From the NCBI GenBank assembly GCA_035529895.1, contig DATKVV010000070.1, positions 124,001-188,000 on the forward strand: a DNA stretch of 64,000 nt. Direction: 5' to 3'. Positions within the stretch are counted from its first letter, which is position 1. The number at the start of each line of letters is the position of its first letter. Made by a program: the position numbers and the translations under genes. The notes beneath the pieces were generated by a model. It had not been told where the DNA came from. It searched no databases and was given only the letters and a program-made list of their open reading frames with translations. Positions 56,456 to 64,000 of this stretch are shown here, piece after piece. The stretch is from JAUWKC01 sp035529895. Lineage in GTDB: Bacteria; Planctomycetota; Phycisphaerae; Sedimentisphaerales; Anaerobacaceae.

Positions 56456-57036
56456 TACGTTCTCGACTCAGAAATTGCTCTGTCCAGAAGGTCGGCAAGG
56501 TCCAGTTTTTTCGCCCACACCTTCAGGTACTCAACGTCCAGAGCCCGGCCCTGAACGCCCAGCACGCCCAGAACATCCGCCCACTGTTGGTCCGAGAGGG
56601 CGCCACCTTCTTTGAACCAGCGAAGCTTTAGCAAGATAATATCCTCAGGAGAAACAAAGCAAAAGCTCTTGTCAATCGACTCGCTGATCTTCAGCCTCCT
56701 GCTGCGGGCGAACAGTTCCCGGGCAAATTCGTCAGGGCCCTGGATGAAAATATCAACCTTAAAGGCGGTTTCGAGGTCAATCACGTTGAAGCTGCCGCAG
56801 GAACTGAGCGCCTGACGCATCGCCTCCTCGCTGATATAGAAATCGCGCTTAAGTTCTCGGTACAATTCTCCAGCAACGGCGCCGAACGGCTGTACCCCAA
56901 GATCGGCATCTTGAGTAAACCGCACGGTGCCGTAGGCGCTGCTGGCCATCGAGCCGCTTACGGCGTACACGATGCCCAGTTTATCCAGGATGTCCGTGAG
57001 CTTATGCAGGACCCCGATTTCCGGCTGCTCGGTCAT
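56455..57036 (-). CDS. Nucleotidyltransferase-like protein, possible toxin-antitoxin component
   Basis: A 193-residue protein from ATG 57036 (MTEQPEIGVLHKLTDILDKL). The open frame extends to 57189 but lies inside the upstream gene. The nucleotidyltransferase fold start is VYAVSGSMASSAYGTVRFTQ followed by DADLGV, i.e. GS...D.D, and VDIFIQG supplies a third acidic residue. The arrangement of a small upstream protein overlapping such a gene by 35 bases is common in genomes. Both MNT-type toxins/antitoxins and DUF6036-like genes have it. The exact activity (AMP or other NMP transfer to a protein or RNA) is unknown. Confidence 0.75.
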   Translation of the reverse strand: MTEQPEIGVLHKLTDILDKLGIVYAVSGSMASSAYGTVRFTQDADLGVQPFGAVAGELYRELKRDFYISEEAMRQALSSCGSFNVIDLETAFKVDIFIQGPDEFARELFARSRRLKISESIDKSFCFVSPEDIILLKLRWFKEGGALSDQQWADVLGVLGVQGRALDVEYLKVWAKKLDLADLLDRAISESRT

Positions 57037-57274
57037 TCGTCGAATCCCCATATACCTTGTCGAAAAGCTCGGGCCCCAGATGCCTTCGGGCCCAGATGCG
57101 CCACAACTGCCTTTCATCCAGCGTCGGGTCCTGCATTCTGATGCCAGCCGTCGCCAGCAGCTTTCCGGTCCGACAGGCGTCAAAGACAAGCTGCATTTTC
57201 CGCGCCACCGACATTCCCCGGTAGAGTTTATATTGCACTCGGCGTGCCTCGGGCGTTGTGTCGTTACCGGCCAT
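57002..57274 (-). CDS. Small helical protein paired with the nucleotidyltransferase
   Basis: A 90-residue protein, mostly helical and basic, with MSVARKMQLVFDACRTGKLL and PTLDERQLWRIWARRHLGPE as its most regular stretches. The C-terminal WARRHLGPELFDKVYG resembles small proteins found directly upstream of nucleotidyltransferase genes. I do not know a named family. It overlaps the downstream gene by 35 bases, so they are coupled. Antitoxin or adaptor is a guess from position. The start at 57274 could be shortened. Confidence 0.6.
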   Translation of the reverse strand: MAGNDTTPEARRVQYKLYRGMSVARKMQLVFDACRTGKLLATAGIRMQDPTLDERQLWRIWARRHLGPELFDKVYGDSTNDRAAGNRGPA

Positions 57275-57526
57275 AATCCAGAATTATACAGAAAGATAAC
57301 GCAGTTTCAATCCTCCGTGCCTTTAGAACGACACCTTACCTCTGACCCACCCACCGACCCAATCTGTAATTCTCCACAGATCTCCTCAAAATGCTCGGCC
57401 CAGTATCTCCTATCAGAACCAAAACTTGCACCAGCACCGAACACAATCAAGCTTGTCATTGTCCTCCCGTTAACCATTACTATAACCCTGAGCACGGCTG
57501 AGAAGACCGTTGTGCACACACCTAAT

Positions 57527-57598
57527 AGCCGATGGAGGGATTCGAACCCTCAACCCCGGCTTTACGAAAGCCGTGCTCTACCGTTGAGCTACATCGGC
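57527..57598 (-). tRNA. tRNA-Thr (CGU)
   Basis: A 72-base cloverleaf with a perfect GCCGATG/CATCGGC acceptor stem. The anticodon loop is TTCGTAA (anticodon CGU, reading ACG), with a TTCGAAT T-loop and U73. CCA is not encoded. It stands alone between the nucleotidyltransferase pair and the second UroD-like gene. Confidence 0.95.
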
Positions 57599-57655
57599 AA
57601 GTCCACATGCATAATACGACTTATCGGCAGATTTGTAAAGGCCCGCGCTGCCTTA

Positions 57656-58765
57656 TCAGGCCGTCAGTTCGTGCCAGAGGTCGAGCATAGCGCCACATTC
57701 ATCCCGCCCTTGCGGAAAAACCAAAGGACGAAGAACACAGCGCGCTCCTGTGTCCTTTACCAGCTCGGCAAGCCGCCGCACGTAACCCTCCCAGTCCTCT
57801 GTGCTTTTTTCTTTCTCATCTGCTGCGACCCGGCTGTAAAGAACCGTACCCGTCTCGGCGCACAACTCGAAAAGCCAACGCGTATCGTACATCTCGGGAT
57901 TGCCCAAATCGATGGCCTTGACGCCCTCGCACCGGCACAGCCGCTCGAAAAAGTACTCGTGCCTGCCGCAGTAATGCATAAACACGCCCCCGAACCGCTT
58001 CGCGCACCACTCTATCGGCCCCATCACGAACCGCTCAATCTGCTCGGGCGAAATCATCGCCGGCGAATCCTCCGAAATCCGTATCCCCACACTCGGAAAA
58101 TACACCCCCTGCTCGGTCCCGTGCCCGTGAATCATCCAGTTGTCTTGCTCGCCGATAAGCTTCTTGACCTGTACCACGGCCCGCACCATAAGATTGACGC
58201 AAATCTCTACAAGCTCCTTCACCCAGCCCGTCTTGCTTTCGTCCATCATGTCATAAAAAATCGCGTCGCCGTAAAGCAGGTGAGCGATATCAAAAACGCC
58301 CTGCGTATCGGCCTGATACGCCGCGACCTCGCCGTCGCTGCGCTGCCTGTGAATGCCGTAAAAATCCGCCGCCAGCCGCATCAGCTCGGCCTTCGCAACA
58401 TCCACATCACGGGCCGCACGAATTTGCTCAGCACTGAGAGGCTCTTTGCACCAGGGCATAAGTCCTTCACGGATTTCATACTTTTGACCCGTCATCGAAG
58501 GAACAAAGATAACGCCCAGATTCGGCCTGACCGTCGGTATGCCGTCGGTCGGCCAGTCCAGAACCGGCCGGGCACGCGACATTTCATTCTCCCACATCTT
58601 CTCAGGATTGTAAAAACGCTCCCGGTAGTCGCCCGTATCGTAAATCTGTACCTGCCACATCTCCTTCATGTCCCGCCCCGGCGGCACAAGCATAAGACAC
58701 GGACCCTCCCCCGCCCAGAACGCCTTATGATTCTCAATCTTTTCCGCAGTTGCCATTTCAGACAA
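57656..58765 (-). CDS. Uroporphyrinogen-decarboxylase-family protein
   Basis: A 369-residue UroD/MtaA-family barrel, divergent from the copy at 50.8 kb. FMHYCGRHEYFFERL contains His264 and Cys266, the first half of a possible zinc site. KAIDLGNPEMYD follows as in the family. A third Cys in the usual place near the C-terminal side is less certain (candidates at 343 and 357). It may act in demethylation of sugar or aromatic methyl ethers, which is inference. It lies 29 bases downstream of the SUMF1-sialidase gene on the same strand and is probably cotranscribed with it. Confidence 0.78.
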   Translation of the reverse strand: MSEMATAEKIENHKAFWAGEGPCLMLVPPGRDMKEMWQVQIYDTGDYRERFYNPEKMWENEMSRARPVLDWPTDGIPTVRPNLGVIFVPSMTGQKYEIREGLMPWCKEPLSAEQIRAARDVDVAKAELMRLAADFYGIHRQRSDGEVAAYQADTQGVFDIAHLLYGDAIFYDMMDESKTGWVKELVEICVNLMVRAVVQVKKLIGEQDNWMIHGHGTEQGVYFPSVGIRISEDSPAMISPEQIERFVMGPIEWCAKRFGGVFMHYCGRHEYFFERLCRCEGVKAIDLGNPEMYDTRWLFELCAETGTVLYSRVAADEKEKSTEDWEGYVRRLAELVKDTGARCVLRPLVFPQGRDECGAMLDLWHELTA

Positions 58766-58794
58766 TGCCTTAAAACCGCAAATTCACCCTCGTT

Positions 58795-60849
58795 TTACCG
58801 CTCTTGCACTTCGGCGGGCGCCGGCGTTTCAAGCCACTTCAGATTAAACGCGTAATGCTGCCGGCTGCTAATCAAATGAATCACGCCGTTGGCCGCCTGG
58901 CAAATCGAATTATACCCGCCCGGCTCGGCGCTGCTAAAGCCCAGCTTGAACGGACGCCCGTCCATCGTCTCGTGTGTTGTGTCCGGCCCATCATGGCTAA
59001 CCAGCCGAATGTTCGCCCATGTTTTGCCGTCGTCGTAGGAAACCGCTGCGAAAATACCCGTAACCTCGCGCTGTTTGCCCGAGACATCGGTTATGGTCAT
59101 GCCCTTACTGGCAAAAGACACAAAGCACAACGGACCTTCCCGCAGCCGCAGCACCAGCGGCCGCTTGCCTCCTCCGACAGGCGGGAACGGGCTGGCGCTG
59201 TACTTCCAATACCTGCCCATGTCACTCGATATGCTCATCGGCATCTTCCCGTCTATATTGTCCCCCCTGCCAAAGGCCATCAGCCGCCCGTCTCTAAGCT
59301 GGGTCACACAGGCGTGGATACCTGCAACAGTGCCGCCCGCATCTTTCCAGGTAAGGCCATTGTCGTCGCTGAGATAAACGGCCGTCCCGCCGCTGCCGCC
59401 GGTTACCGCATCGCACGGCAGCAGGATTCGCCCGTCCATCGTTCGAAAGATCGACTCGATTGGCATCTGCCGCCTGTTATGCTCCGGCAGAATCAGCCTC
59501 GCCTTGCTCCAGGTCCGCCCGTGGTCGACGCTCGTGCGCACAATAACCGCCAGCGGCCCCCACGTCGCCGCCACTGAAAAACCATTGAAATGATAAAGCG
59601 TCCCGTCGGCATCGCACCACAGCGAGGAAGTATGCTCGTTGCGGTCGGGCTGGTCCCAAAACATCGTCGCCGGCTCCCACTCTTCCGTCCCATATCGCAT
59701 CCGGCTGGCCACAATCGCCAGCTCCCGACCCGACTCTGACACGCACGTATACCATATCGTCAGCAGGTCGCCGTTGGCGCACTGCACAATCTTCGGAACA
59801 TGGTTGTGTCTGGAAAAAATAGGCCCGTTCGAACCCTCGGGGATATTCACATACCTGCCAAGCCCGCTGAAATAAGCCTTCTCCGGGTCGGGACCCTCAG
59901 CAATATCGCAGGGAATTTGCTGACTGACCCTCTGCTGATGCAGCGGCGCAGAGGGCGCCGGCAGAAAATTCCCGCCCGGCTCCTCTCCCAGAACCACGCG
60001 GAACCCTGTCAGCCAGTTCCGCTCTTCGGGAATCGCGCCCATTCGATTGGCCGAACGCAGGTAGTAAAGTTCGGTCGAGTGACTGCCGCCGCGAGTAACC
60101 TTGAAATCCCCGTCGGCCCGGCCGACCGGGTCAACCTGCTCCCACGCCTCATACGGCCCGTACCAGTCCAGACACCACTCCTCAACATTACCGTGCGTGT
60201 CATACAGCCCCCACGGATTCGCCGGCGTCTTGCCCACATGAAGCGGCGCCACCTCTTGTCTGCCTTTGCATCTCTCCGGGTCCGGATACCAGCTCGTGCC
60301 GACATTCTTGTGAAAGGCTTCCGGCAGCGAGTCCCCGGTACTAAACGCCGTCGTCGTCCCCGCGCGGCAGGCATATTCCCACTCCGCCTCCGTCGGCAGC
60401 CGATAAGACAGCCCATCCTTCTTACTGAGCCACTCGCAAAATCCCTTGGCCTCATGCCAACTGACAAACACCACCGCCTCGTCGCTCTCGATGGAAAAAC
60501 CCAGCTTGCCGCGGAGGTAACGATGGCCGGGGTCATACTGCTCGTATTGCGCGTTGGTAACCTCATAGACGCCCACATAAAACGGCTTGCTGATAGTGAC
60601 CTTGTGCACCGGCTGCTCATCAGGGTCGCCGTCACGAAGGTGTCCGCTCGTCGCCCACGGCTCAGGAAGAGGAATCTTCTCTATCCCCATCATAAAACTT
60701 CCCGCCTCAACCCGCACGAACTTCATACCGACCGAATTGGTGTACTCCTTTGCCTCCGGCGTCTCCGCAGCCAACCCATTCGTCCGCACACAGACGCTTC
60801 CCGACAGAACCACACAAACCGCCAAAAACCATACCCTCTTCATCTTCAT
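58795..60849 (-). CDS. SUMF1 (FGE-like) domain fused to a sialidase-like propeller, exported
   Basis: A 684-residue exported protein from ATG 60849, with GGAGG seven bases upstream. After a signal (MKMKRVWFLAVCVVLSGSVC) residues about 35-288 are an FGE-sulfatase/SUMF1 domain. It shows EYTNSVGMKFVRVEAGSFMM and YRLPTEAEWEYACRAG, and then GNVEEWCLDWY and VTRGGSHS. The catalytic Cys pair of true formylglycine-generating enzymes near the end is missing (RNWLTGFRVVLG). Residues about 340-675 are a BNR/sialidase-like six-bladed propeller with four Asp boxes (SVDHGRTW 440, SDDNGLTW 494, SSDMGRYW 541, SYDDGKTW 604). A glycan-binding or glycosidase role outside the cytoplasm is likely. Confidence 0.85.
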   Translation of the reverse strand: MKMKRVWFLAVCVVLSGSVCVRTNGLAAETPEAKEYTNSVGMKFVRVEAGSFMMGIEKIPLPEPWATSGHLRDGDPDEQPVHKVTISKPFYVGVYEVTNAQYEQYDPGHRYLRGKLGFSIESDEAVVFVSWHEAKGFCEWLSKKDGLSYRLPTEAEWEYACRAGTTTAFSTGDSLPEAFHKNVGTSWYPDPERCKGRQEVAPLHVGKTPANPWGLYDTHGNVEEWCLDWYGPYEAWEQVDPVGRADGDFKVTRGGSHSTELYYLRSANRMGAIPEERNWLTGFRVVLGEEPGGNFLPAPSAPLHQQRVSQQIPCDIAEGPDPEKAYFSGLGRYVNIPEGSNGPIFSRHNHVPKIVQCANGDLLTIWYTCVSESGRELAIVASRMRYGTEEWEPATMFWDQPDRNEHTSSLWCDADGTLYHFNGFSVAATWGPLAVIVRTSVDHGRTWSKARLILPEHNRRQMPIESIFRTMDGRILLPCDAVTGGSGGTAVYLSDDNGLTWKDAGGTVAGIHACVTQLRDGRLMAFGRGDNIDGKMPMSISSDMGRYWKYSASPFPPVGGGKRPLVLRLREGPLCFVSFASKGMTITDVSGKQREVTGIFAAVSYDDGKTWANIRLVSHDGPDTTHETMDGRPFKLGFSSAEPGGYNSICQAANGVIHLISSRQHYAFNLKWLETPAPAEVQER

Positions 60850-61168
60850 ACCTGCGCCTCCTTCCCGACACACTGTTCAGGCAAAAACGTTCTGTTAATC
60901 AAGACTAACGCCAAACCGGACAATGCAGCACCTCACTTGCCGGATTATTTCGATGCAAGAGGCATACGACAAAAGAAGGGAAAGTCGCACCCCTTTCACT
61001 ACGTACGCTGCTTTGGTATTATAGCTGCAGGAGATTTACACGCAAACTAAACTTCCTGCCAGGACAGCCTTCTGCGGATACTGCCGGGCAGACCTTACCG
61101 ACAGACAATCCGACAATGCCCTTGCCGGCCTTGGGCGCCACCGCAAGCCCCAATACAGAGAATTTCTC

Positions 61169-61197
61169 TTGCAACGCAGGCCCGCAGACTGTAAACT
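61169..61197 (+). promoter_or_regulatory. Candidate promoter of tRNA-Tyr
   Basis: TTGCAA (61169-61174), a 17-base spacer and TAAACT (61192-61197) place a transcription start a few bases before the tRNA 5' end at 61218. The match is modest at each box but spacing and position are good. The rest of the gap from 60850 shows only a TATTAT-like box near 61018 and no gene. Confidence 0.4.
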
Positions 61198-61217
61198 ATC
61201 TCAGACTTGACAAACCA

Positions 61218-61300
61218 GGGTCGGTGCCCGAGTGGCTAAAGGGGACGGGCTGTAAACCCGTTGGCGTAAGCCTGCGTTGGTTCGAATCCAACCCGGCCCA
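61218..61300 (+). tRNA. tRNA-Tyr (GUA)
   Basis: An 83-base class II tRNA with acceptor GGGTCGG/CCGGCCC (one T-G wobble). The anticodon loop is CTGTAAA (GUA), with a long variable arm, a TTCGAAT T-loop and A73. CCA is not encoded. It lies between the SUMF1-sialidase and GH32 genes and is the only tRNA on the plus strand here. Confidence 0.95.
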
Positions 61301-61399
61301 TTCAAAATCAGGCATCTGTCACCGCTTTGAGCAAACAAAAGCCTTTTCCTGCCGCGATAGTTGCACTCATCGCAGTACTTCACTAATATAGTGCAAGCA

Positions 61400-62908
61400 A
61401 TGAACCGGACTGCCAGAATAACCTTAGCCGCTGTGGCGCCCTTGCTGACGCTTGGCCGCTGCGCCGAGGCTATGGGTGCCGACCCCGCCATTGAGAAAGC
61501 GGCCGAAGCGCTTCGTCAGGCCGCCCCGAGGGCCGAGGCCGACCCCACCCGCCCCGTTTACCACTTCCGCCCGCCCGCCCAGTGGATGAACGACGCCTGC
61601 GGCGGCATCTATCACAAGGGCTATTACCACCTCTTCTACCAGCTCAACCCCTACGCCGACCACTGGGCCGATATCCACTGGGGCCACGCACGCAGCACAG
61701 ACCTCGTTTACTGGCAGCACCTGCCCATAGCACTGGCGCCGACAAAAGACGAGCTTCGCTGCAACTCCGGCTGTATCACAATCAACAAGCAAGGTGTCCC
61801 CATGATTTTTTACACCCACGTCCCGAACTACAGCGCGCCGCGCGACCAGCGGGCAGCCCTCGGTGACGACGACCTTATCACATGGAAAAGACACCCGGCA
61901 AATCCCATCCTCACCCTGGACACGCACGGAGGGCCAGAATTCGCAGGAAGCGGCTGGGACGCACCCTTTGTCTTCGAGCAGGCACACAGGACCTTTATGA
62001 TTATCGGCGCCGACTCGCTCGGCACCGAAAGAGTCGTTGGGATATACGAGGCCGAAGATGCCGCTTTCGCCAAATGGAAATACCGCGGACTGCTCTTTCG
62101 CGCTCCGAAAAAGCAGCTCAAAAACCTCGAAGTGCCGATGTTCTTCAAGCTCGACGGCAAATGGGTCCTTCTGTTGCACCCCGGCGGCCCCCTCAGGTAC
62201 TATATCGGCTCGTTCAATCTGGAAACGCTTGCCTTCACCGTCGAAAAAGAAGGTAATTTTACTCACAACTACGGCGCCAATAAAGCCGAAGGCGTCTCCT
62301 GTGACAGAGGCTTCTCATCGCCGCATATCTTCTTCGATAAAAACGGCCGATGCATCCTCTACGGCTGGATAAGCGGCTTTAAGGATGGTCGCGGCTGGAA
62401 CGGCTGCCTCGGCCTGCCCCGCGTCCTTTCGTTGGGTCCCGACGCCCTCTTGCGACAAAGACCCGTGCCGGAGCTGCGCAAACTGCGGGACAGGCATTTC
62501 AAAATCCCCGCTCTGGATTTGAACGATACCGCCTGCGTTCCCGAAAACGCCCGCGGGGACACGTTGGAGATAGCCGTCGCCTTCGAGCCGGGTGATGCAA
62601 AAACCTTCGGCCTGAAGGTCAGACGCTCCGATGACGGCGAACGTGCCGTCACTATCGGCTGCGATGGAAAAAACCTTGACGTTGCCGGCGTAAAGGTCCC
62701 GCTCCAAATGGCCCGCGACGAAAAACTTCTGATACTTGAAGTTTTTCTGGACAAGTCCGTGATGGAAGTTTTTGTCAACAACGGGCGGCAAGCCGTGGCG
62801 AAAGTCATCTATCCGCCGGAAAAGGACCTCGGCATCGAATTGTTCGCCGCCGGCGGCACAGCCAAAGTCAAGTCGCTCAATGTCTGGCAAATAAAATCGA
62901 TTTGGTAA
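61400..62908 (+). CDS. GH32 beta-fructosidase-like enzyme, exported
   Basis: A 502-residue GH32 protein from ATG 61400 with a signal (MNRTARITLAAVAPLLTLG). The five-bladed propeller has the nucleophile Asp65 in QWMNDACGG, in place of WMNDPNG. The stabiliser is Asp187 in GSGWDAPFVF, and the acid/base Glu244 lies in NLEVPMFFKLDGKW. The C-terminal GH32 sandwich follows from about residue 360. It should cleave fructans or sucrose-like beta-fructosides in the periplasm. No good ribosome site was seen before the ATG. It is followed 18 bases later by a second GH32 gene. Confidence 0.87.
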   Translation: MNRTARITLAAVAPLLTLGRCAEAMGADPAIEKAAEALRQAAPRAEADPTRPVYHFRPPAQWMNDACGGIYHKGYYHLFYQLNPYADHWADIHWGHARSTDLVYWQHLPIALAPTKDELRCNSGCITINKQGVPMIFYTHVPNYSAPRDQRAALGDDDLITWKRHPANPILTLDTHGGPEFAGSGWDAPFVFEQAHRTFMIIGADSLGTERVVGIYEAEDAAFAKWKYRGLLFRAPKKQLKNLEVPMFFKLDGKWVLLLHPGGPLRYYIGSFNLETLAFTVEKEGNFTHNYGANKAEGVSCDRGFSSPHIFFDKNGRCILYGWISGFKDGRGWNGCLGLPRVLSLGPDALLRQRPVPELRKLRDRHFKIPALDLNDTACVPENARGDTLEIAVAFEPGDAKTFGLKVRRSDDGERAVTIGCDGKNLDVAGVKVPLQMARDEKLLILEVFLDKSVMEVFVNNGRQAVAKVIYPPEKDLGIELFAAGGTAKVKSLNVWQIKSIW

Positions 62909-62926
62909 AAAGGTGCAATAAAAGCA

Positions 62927-64000
62927 ATGAAGACAATTAGACTAAGAACGGCCAATTCGGCGATAAGAGTAATTGCTGCCGTGGTGGCTGCTTTGGCGGC
63001 CCTTGTCTCGAGCGCTGCCGCAGCAGCCGAGAACAGGCCGGCAAACGAAATAGAAAAGACCGAACAATTGATAAGCTCGGCCTGGAAGATACAGGAAAAA
63101 TTCCGGAACGACCCTCACCGACCGAGGTACCATTTTGTGCCGCCGATGGCCTGGATGAACGACATTAACGGGGCCATCTTCTGGAAGGGACGATACCACA
63201 TCTTCTACCAGCACAACCCCGAAGGCGGCTACTGGAAGTGGATGCAGTGGGGACATGCCTCGAGCGTGGACCTCGTCAACTGGGTACACCATCCCATAGC
63301 CCTCACGCCGGATGTCAACGGCCCCGACCGAAAAGGCTGCTTCAGCGGCGGAGCGTTCGTAAACAAAGAAGGTGTGCCGACGTTTGTGTACCACGGGGTT
63401 CCTGACGGCATGTGCCTCGCCACGGCGGATGACGACCTTCTTCTTCATTGGACCAAGCACCCCGCTAACCCCGTCATTAAGGTGCCGAAGCAGGGCCAGC
63501 CCGGCTACGGGGTGTACAACGTGTACGACCCGACGGCGTGGATTTACAACGGCGCTTACTACGCCGTCAACGGCAACCTTCAATTCCTGAAAAACTTCGG
63601 CAGGCAGATGAAACCCGGGGACGCCGGTGACACGGTATACCTGTTCAAATCGAGCGATATGGCCCACTGGGAATACGTGGGGCCTTTCTATAAATCGGAC
63701 CGGCGGTGGACCGAGGCGGACGAGGACAACGCGGTGCCCGATTTTTTCCGGCTCGGTGACAAGTGGATGATGCTGTTCACCAGTCACCTTCAGGGGACAC
63801 AGTACTATCTGGGCCGCCTGGAGCGCAGCGGCGAGCGGTTCGTTCCGGAAATTTATGCGCGGATGAGCTGGCCGGGCGGAGCGTTGGGCGGCGGACGAAC
63901 ACTGCTGGACGCCACGGGCCGCAGGATCTTCTTCGACTGGATACGCGAGTTTCGCACAAAGCAGTGGGAGCGAGAGTCGGGCTGGTCGGGCGCGATGACG
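62927..64000 (+). CDS. Second GH32-like protein, partial, with atypical acid/base site
   Basis: This gene runs from ATG 62927 to the window edge without a stop (358 codons seen). AAGGTG precedes it. The signal is MKTIRLRTANSAIRVIAAVV and the cleavage region is rich in Ala. GH32 marks are MAWMNDINGAIFWKG with Asp79, and VYDPTAWIYNGAYY with Asp201. At the EC motif the sequence reads EDNAVPDFFRLGDKW, so Ala269 replaces the catalytic Glu. Glu266 is nearby. It may be a binding or altered-specificity member. It forms a pair with the complete GH32 gene just upstream. Confidence 0.83.
   Translation, partial: MKTIRLRTANSAIRVIAAVVAALAALVSSAAAAAENRPANEIEKTEQLISSAWKIQEKFRNDPHRPRYHFVPPMAWMNDINGAIFWKGRYHIFYQHNPEGGYWKWMQWGHASSVDLVNWVHHPIALTPDVNGPDRKGCFSGGAFVNKEGVPTFVYHGVPDGMCLATADDDLLLHWTKHPANPVIKVPKQGQPGYGVYNVYDPTAWIYNGAYYAVNGNLQFLKNFGRQMKPGDAGDTVYLFKSSDMAHWEYVGPFYKSDRRWTEADEDNAVPDFFRLGDKWMMLFTSHLQGTQYYLGRLERSGERFVPEIYARMSWPGGALGGGRTLLDATGRRIFFDWIREFRTKQWERESGWSGAMT

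Noticed and set aside
56972..58855. A 627-codon plus-strand frame
   Set aside because: It crosses tRNA-Thr and is antisense to the UroD-like and nucleotidyltransferase genes; a shadow frame.
59800..61050. A 416-codon plus-strand frame
   Set aside because: Antisense to the SUMF1-sialidase gene and rich in Arg, Pro and Leu as shadow frames in this composition are.

Overview
The window looks like a piece of a planctomycete chromosome, most likely class Phycisphaerae (Sedimentisphaerales-like). That placement is inference from several signs. There is a LamG protein remnant ending in the NFxDFA...EExLWP tail I associate with that group, and a dockerin-like FG-GAP surface protein. A dense set of DUF1080, sulfatase, Tat-exported Gfo/Idh/MocA, UroD-like and GH32 genes is also present, and rpmD (L30) is absent from the spc cluster. 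No 16S gene is present to settle it.

Layout. Positions 1-4.2 kb hold a decayed LamG tail, a DUF1080 lipoprotein, a GH4 alpha-galactosidase-like enzyme and a class I aminotransferase. Positions 4.2-4.8 kb hold a MITE-like inverted-repeat element, an intrinsic terminator and an initiator tRNA with an unusual anticodon loop. From 4.8 to 40 kb, essentially all on the minus strand, lies one nearly unbroken informational block. Read in the direction of transcription it is tRNA-Thr, tuf, rpmG, tRNA-Trp, secE, nusG, rplK, rplA, rplJ, rplL, rpoB, rpoC, rpsL, rpsG, (terminator) fusA, (promoter) rpsJ through rplO, secY, adk, map, infA, rpmJ, rpsM, rpsK, rpsD, rpoA, rplQ, HIT protein, tRNA-fMet. The rif, str, S10, spc and alpha operons are thus joined head to tail.

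Positions 40-44 kb carry a HEAT-repeat envelope protein and a Xer-type recombinase. Positions 44-50 kb are on the plus strand: a large secreted FG-GAP/dockerin protein, a lipoprotein, galE and a eukaryotic-type hexokinase. Positions 50-64 kb form a carbohydrate-use island: DUF1080, two UroD/MtaA-like proteins, a Tat sulfatase, a Tat Gfo/Idh/MocA oxidoreductase, LarE, a nucleotidyltransferase pair, an SUMF1-sialidase fusion and two GH32 proteins, the second cut by the window edge. tRNA-Thr(CGU) and tRNA-Tyr sit among them.

The most unusual signals are inside otherwise ordinary housekeeping genes. RpoB carries an insertion of roughly 235 residues with a GIY-YIG-nuclease-like motif set. EF-Tu has an expanded switch I with a KILTI sequence where RGITI is expected. 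L22 has an XRE-like helix-turn-helix domain fused to its N-terminus. The initiator tRNA has C33 in place of the nearly universal U33. These four deserve a second look first.
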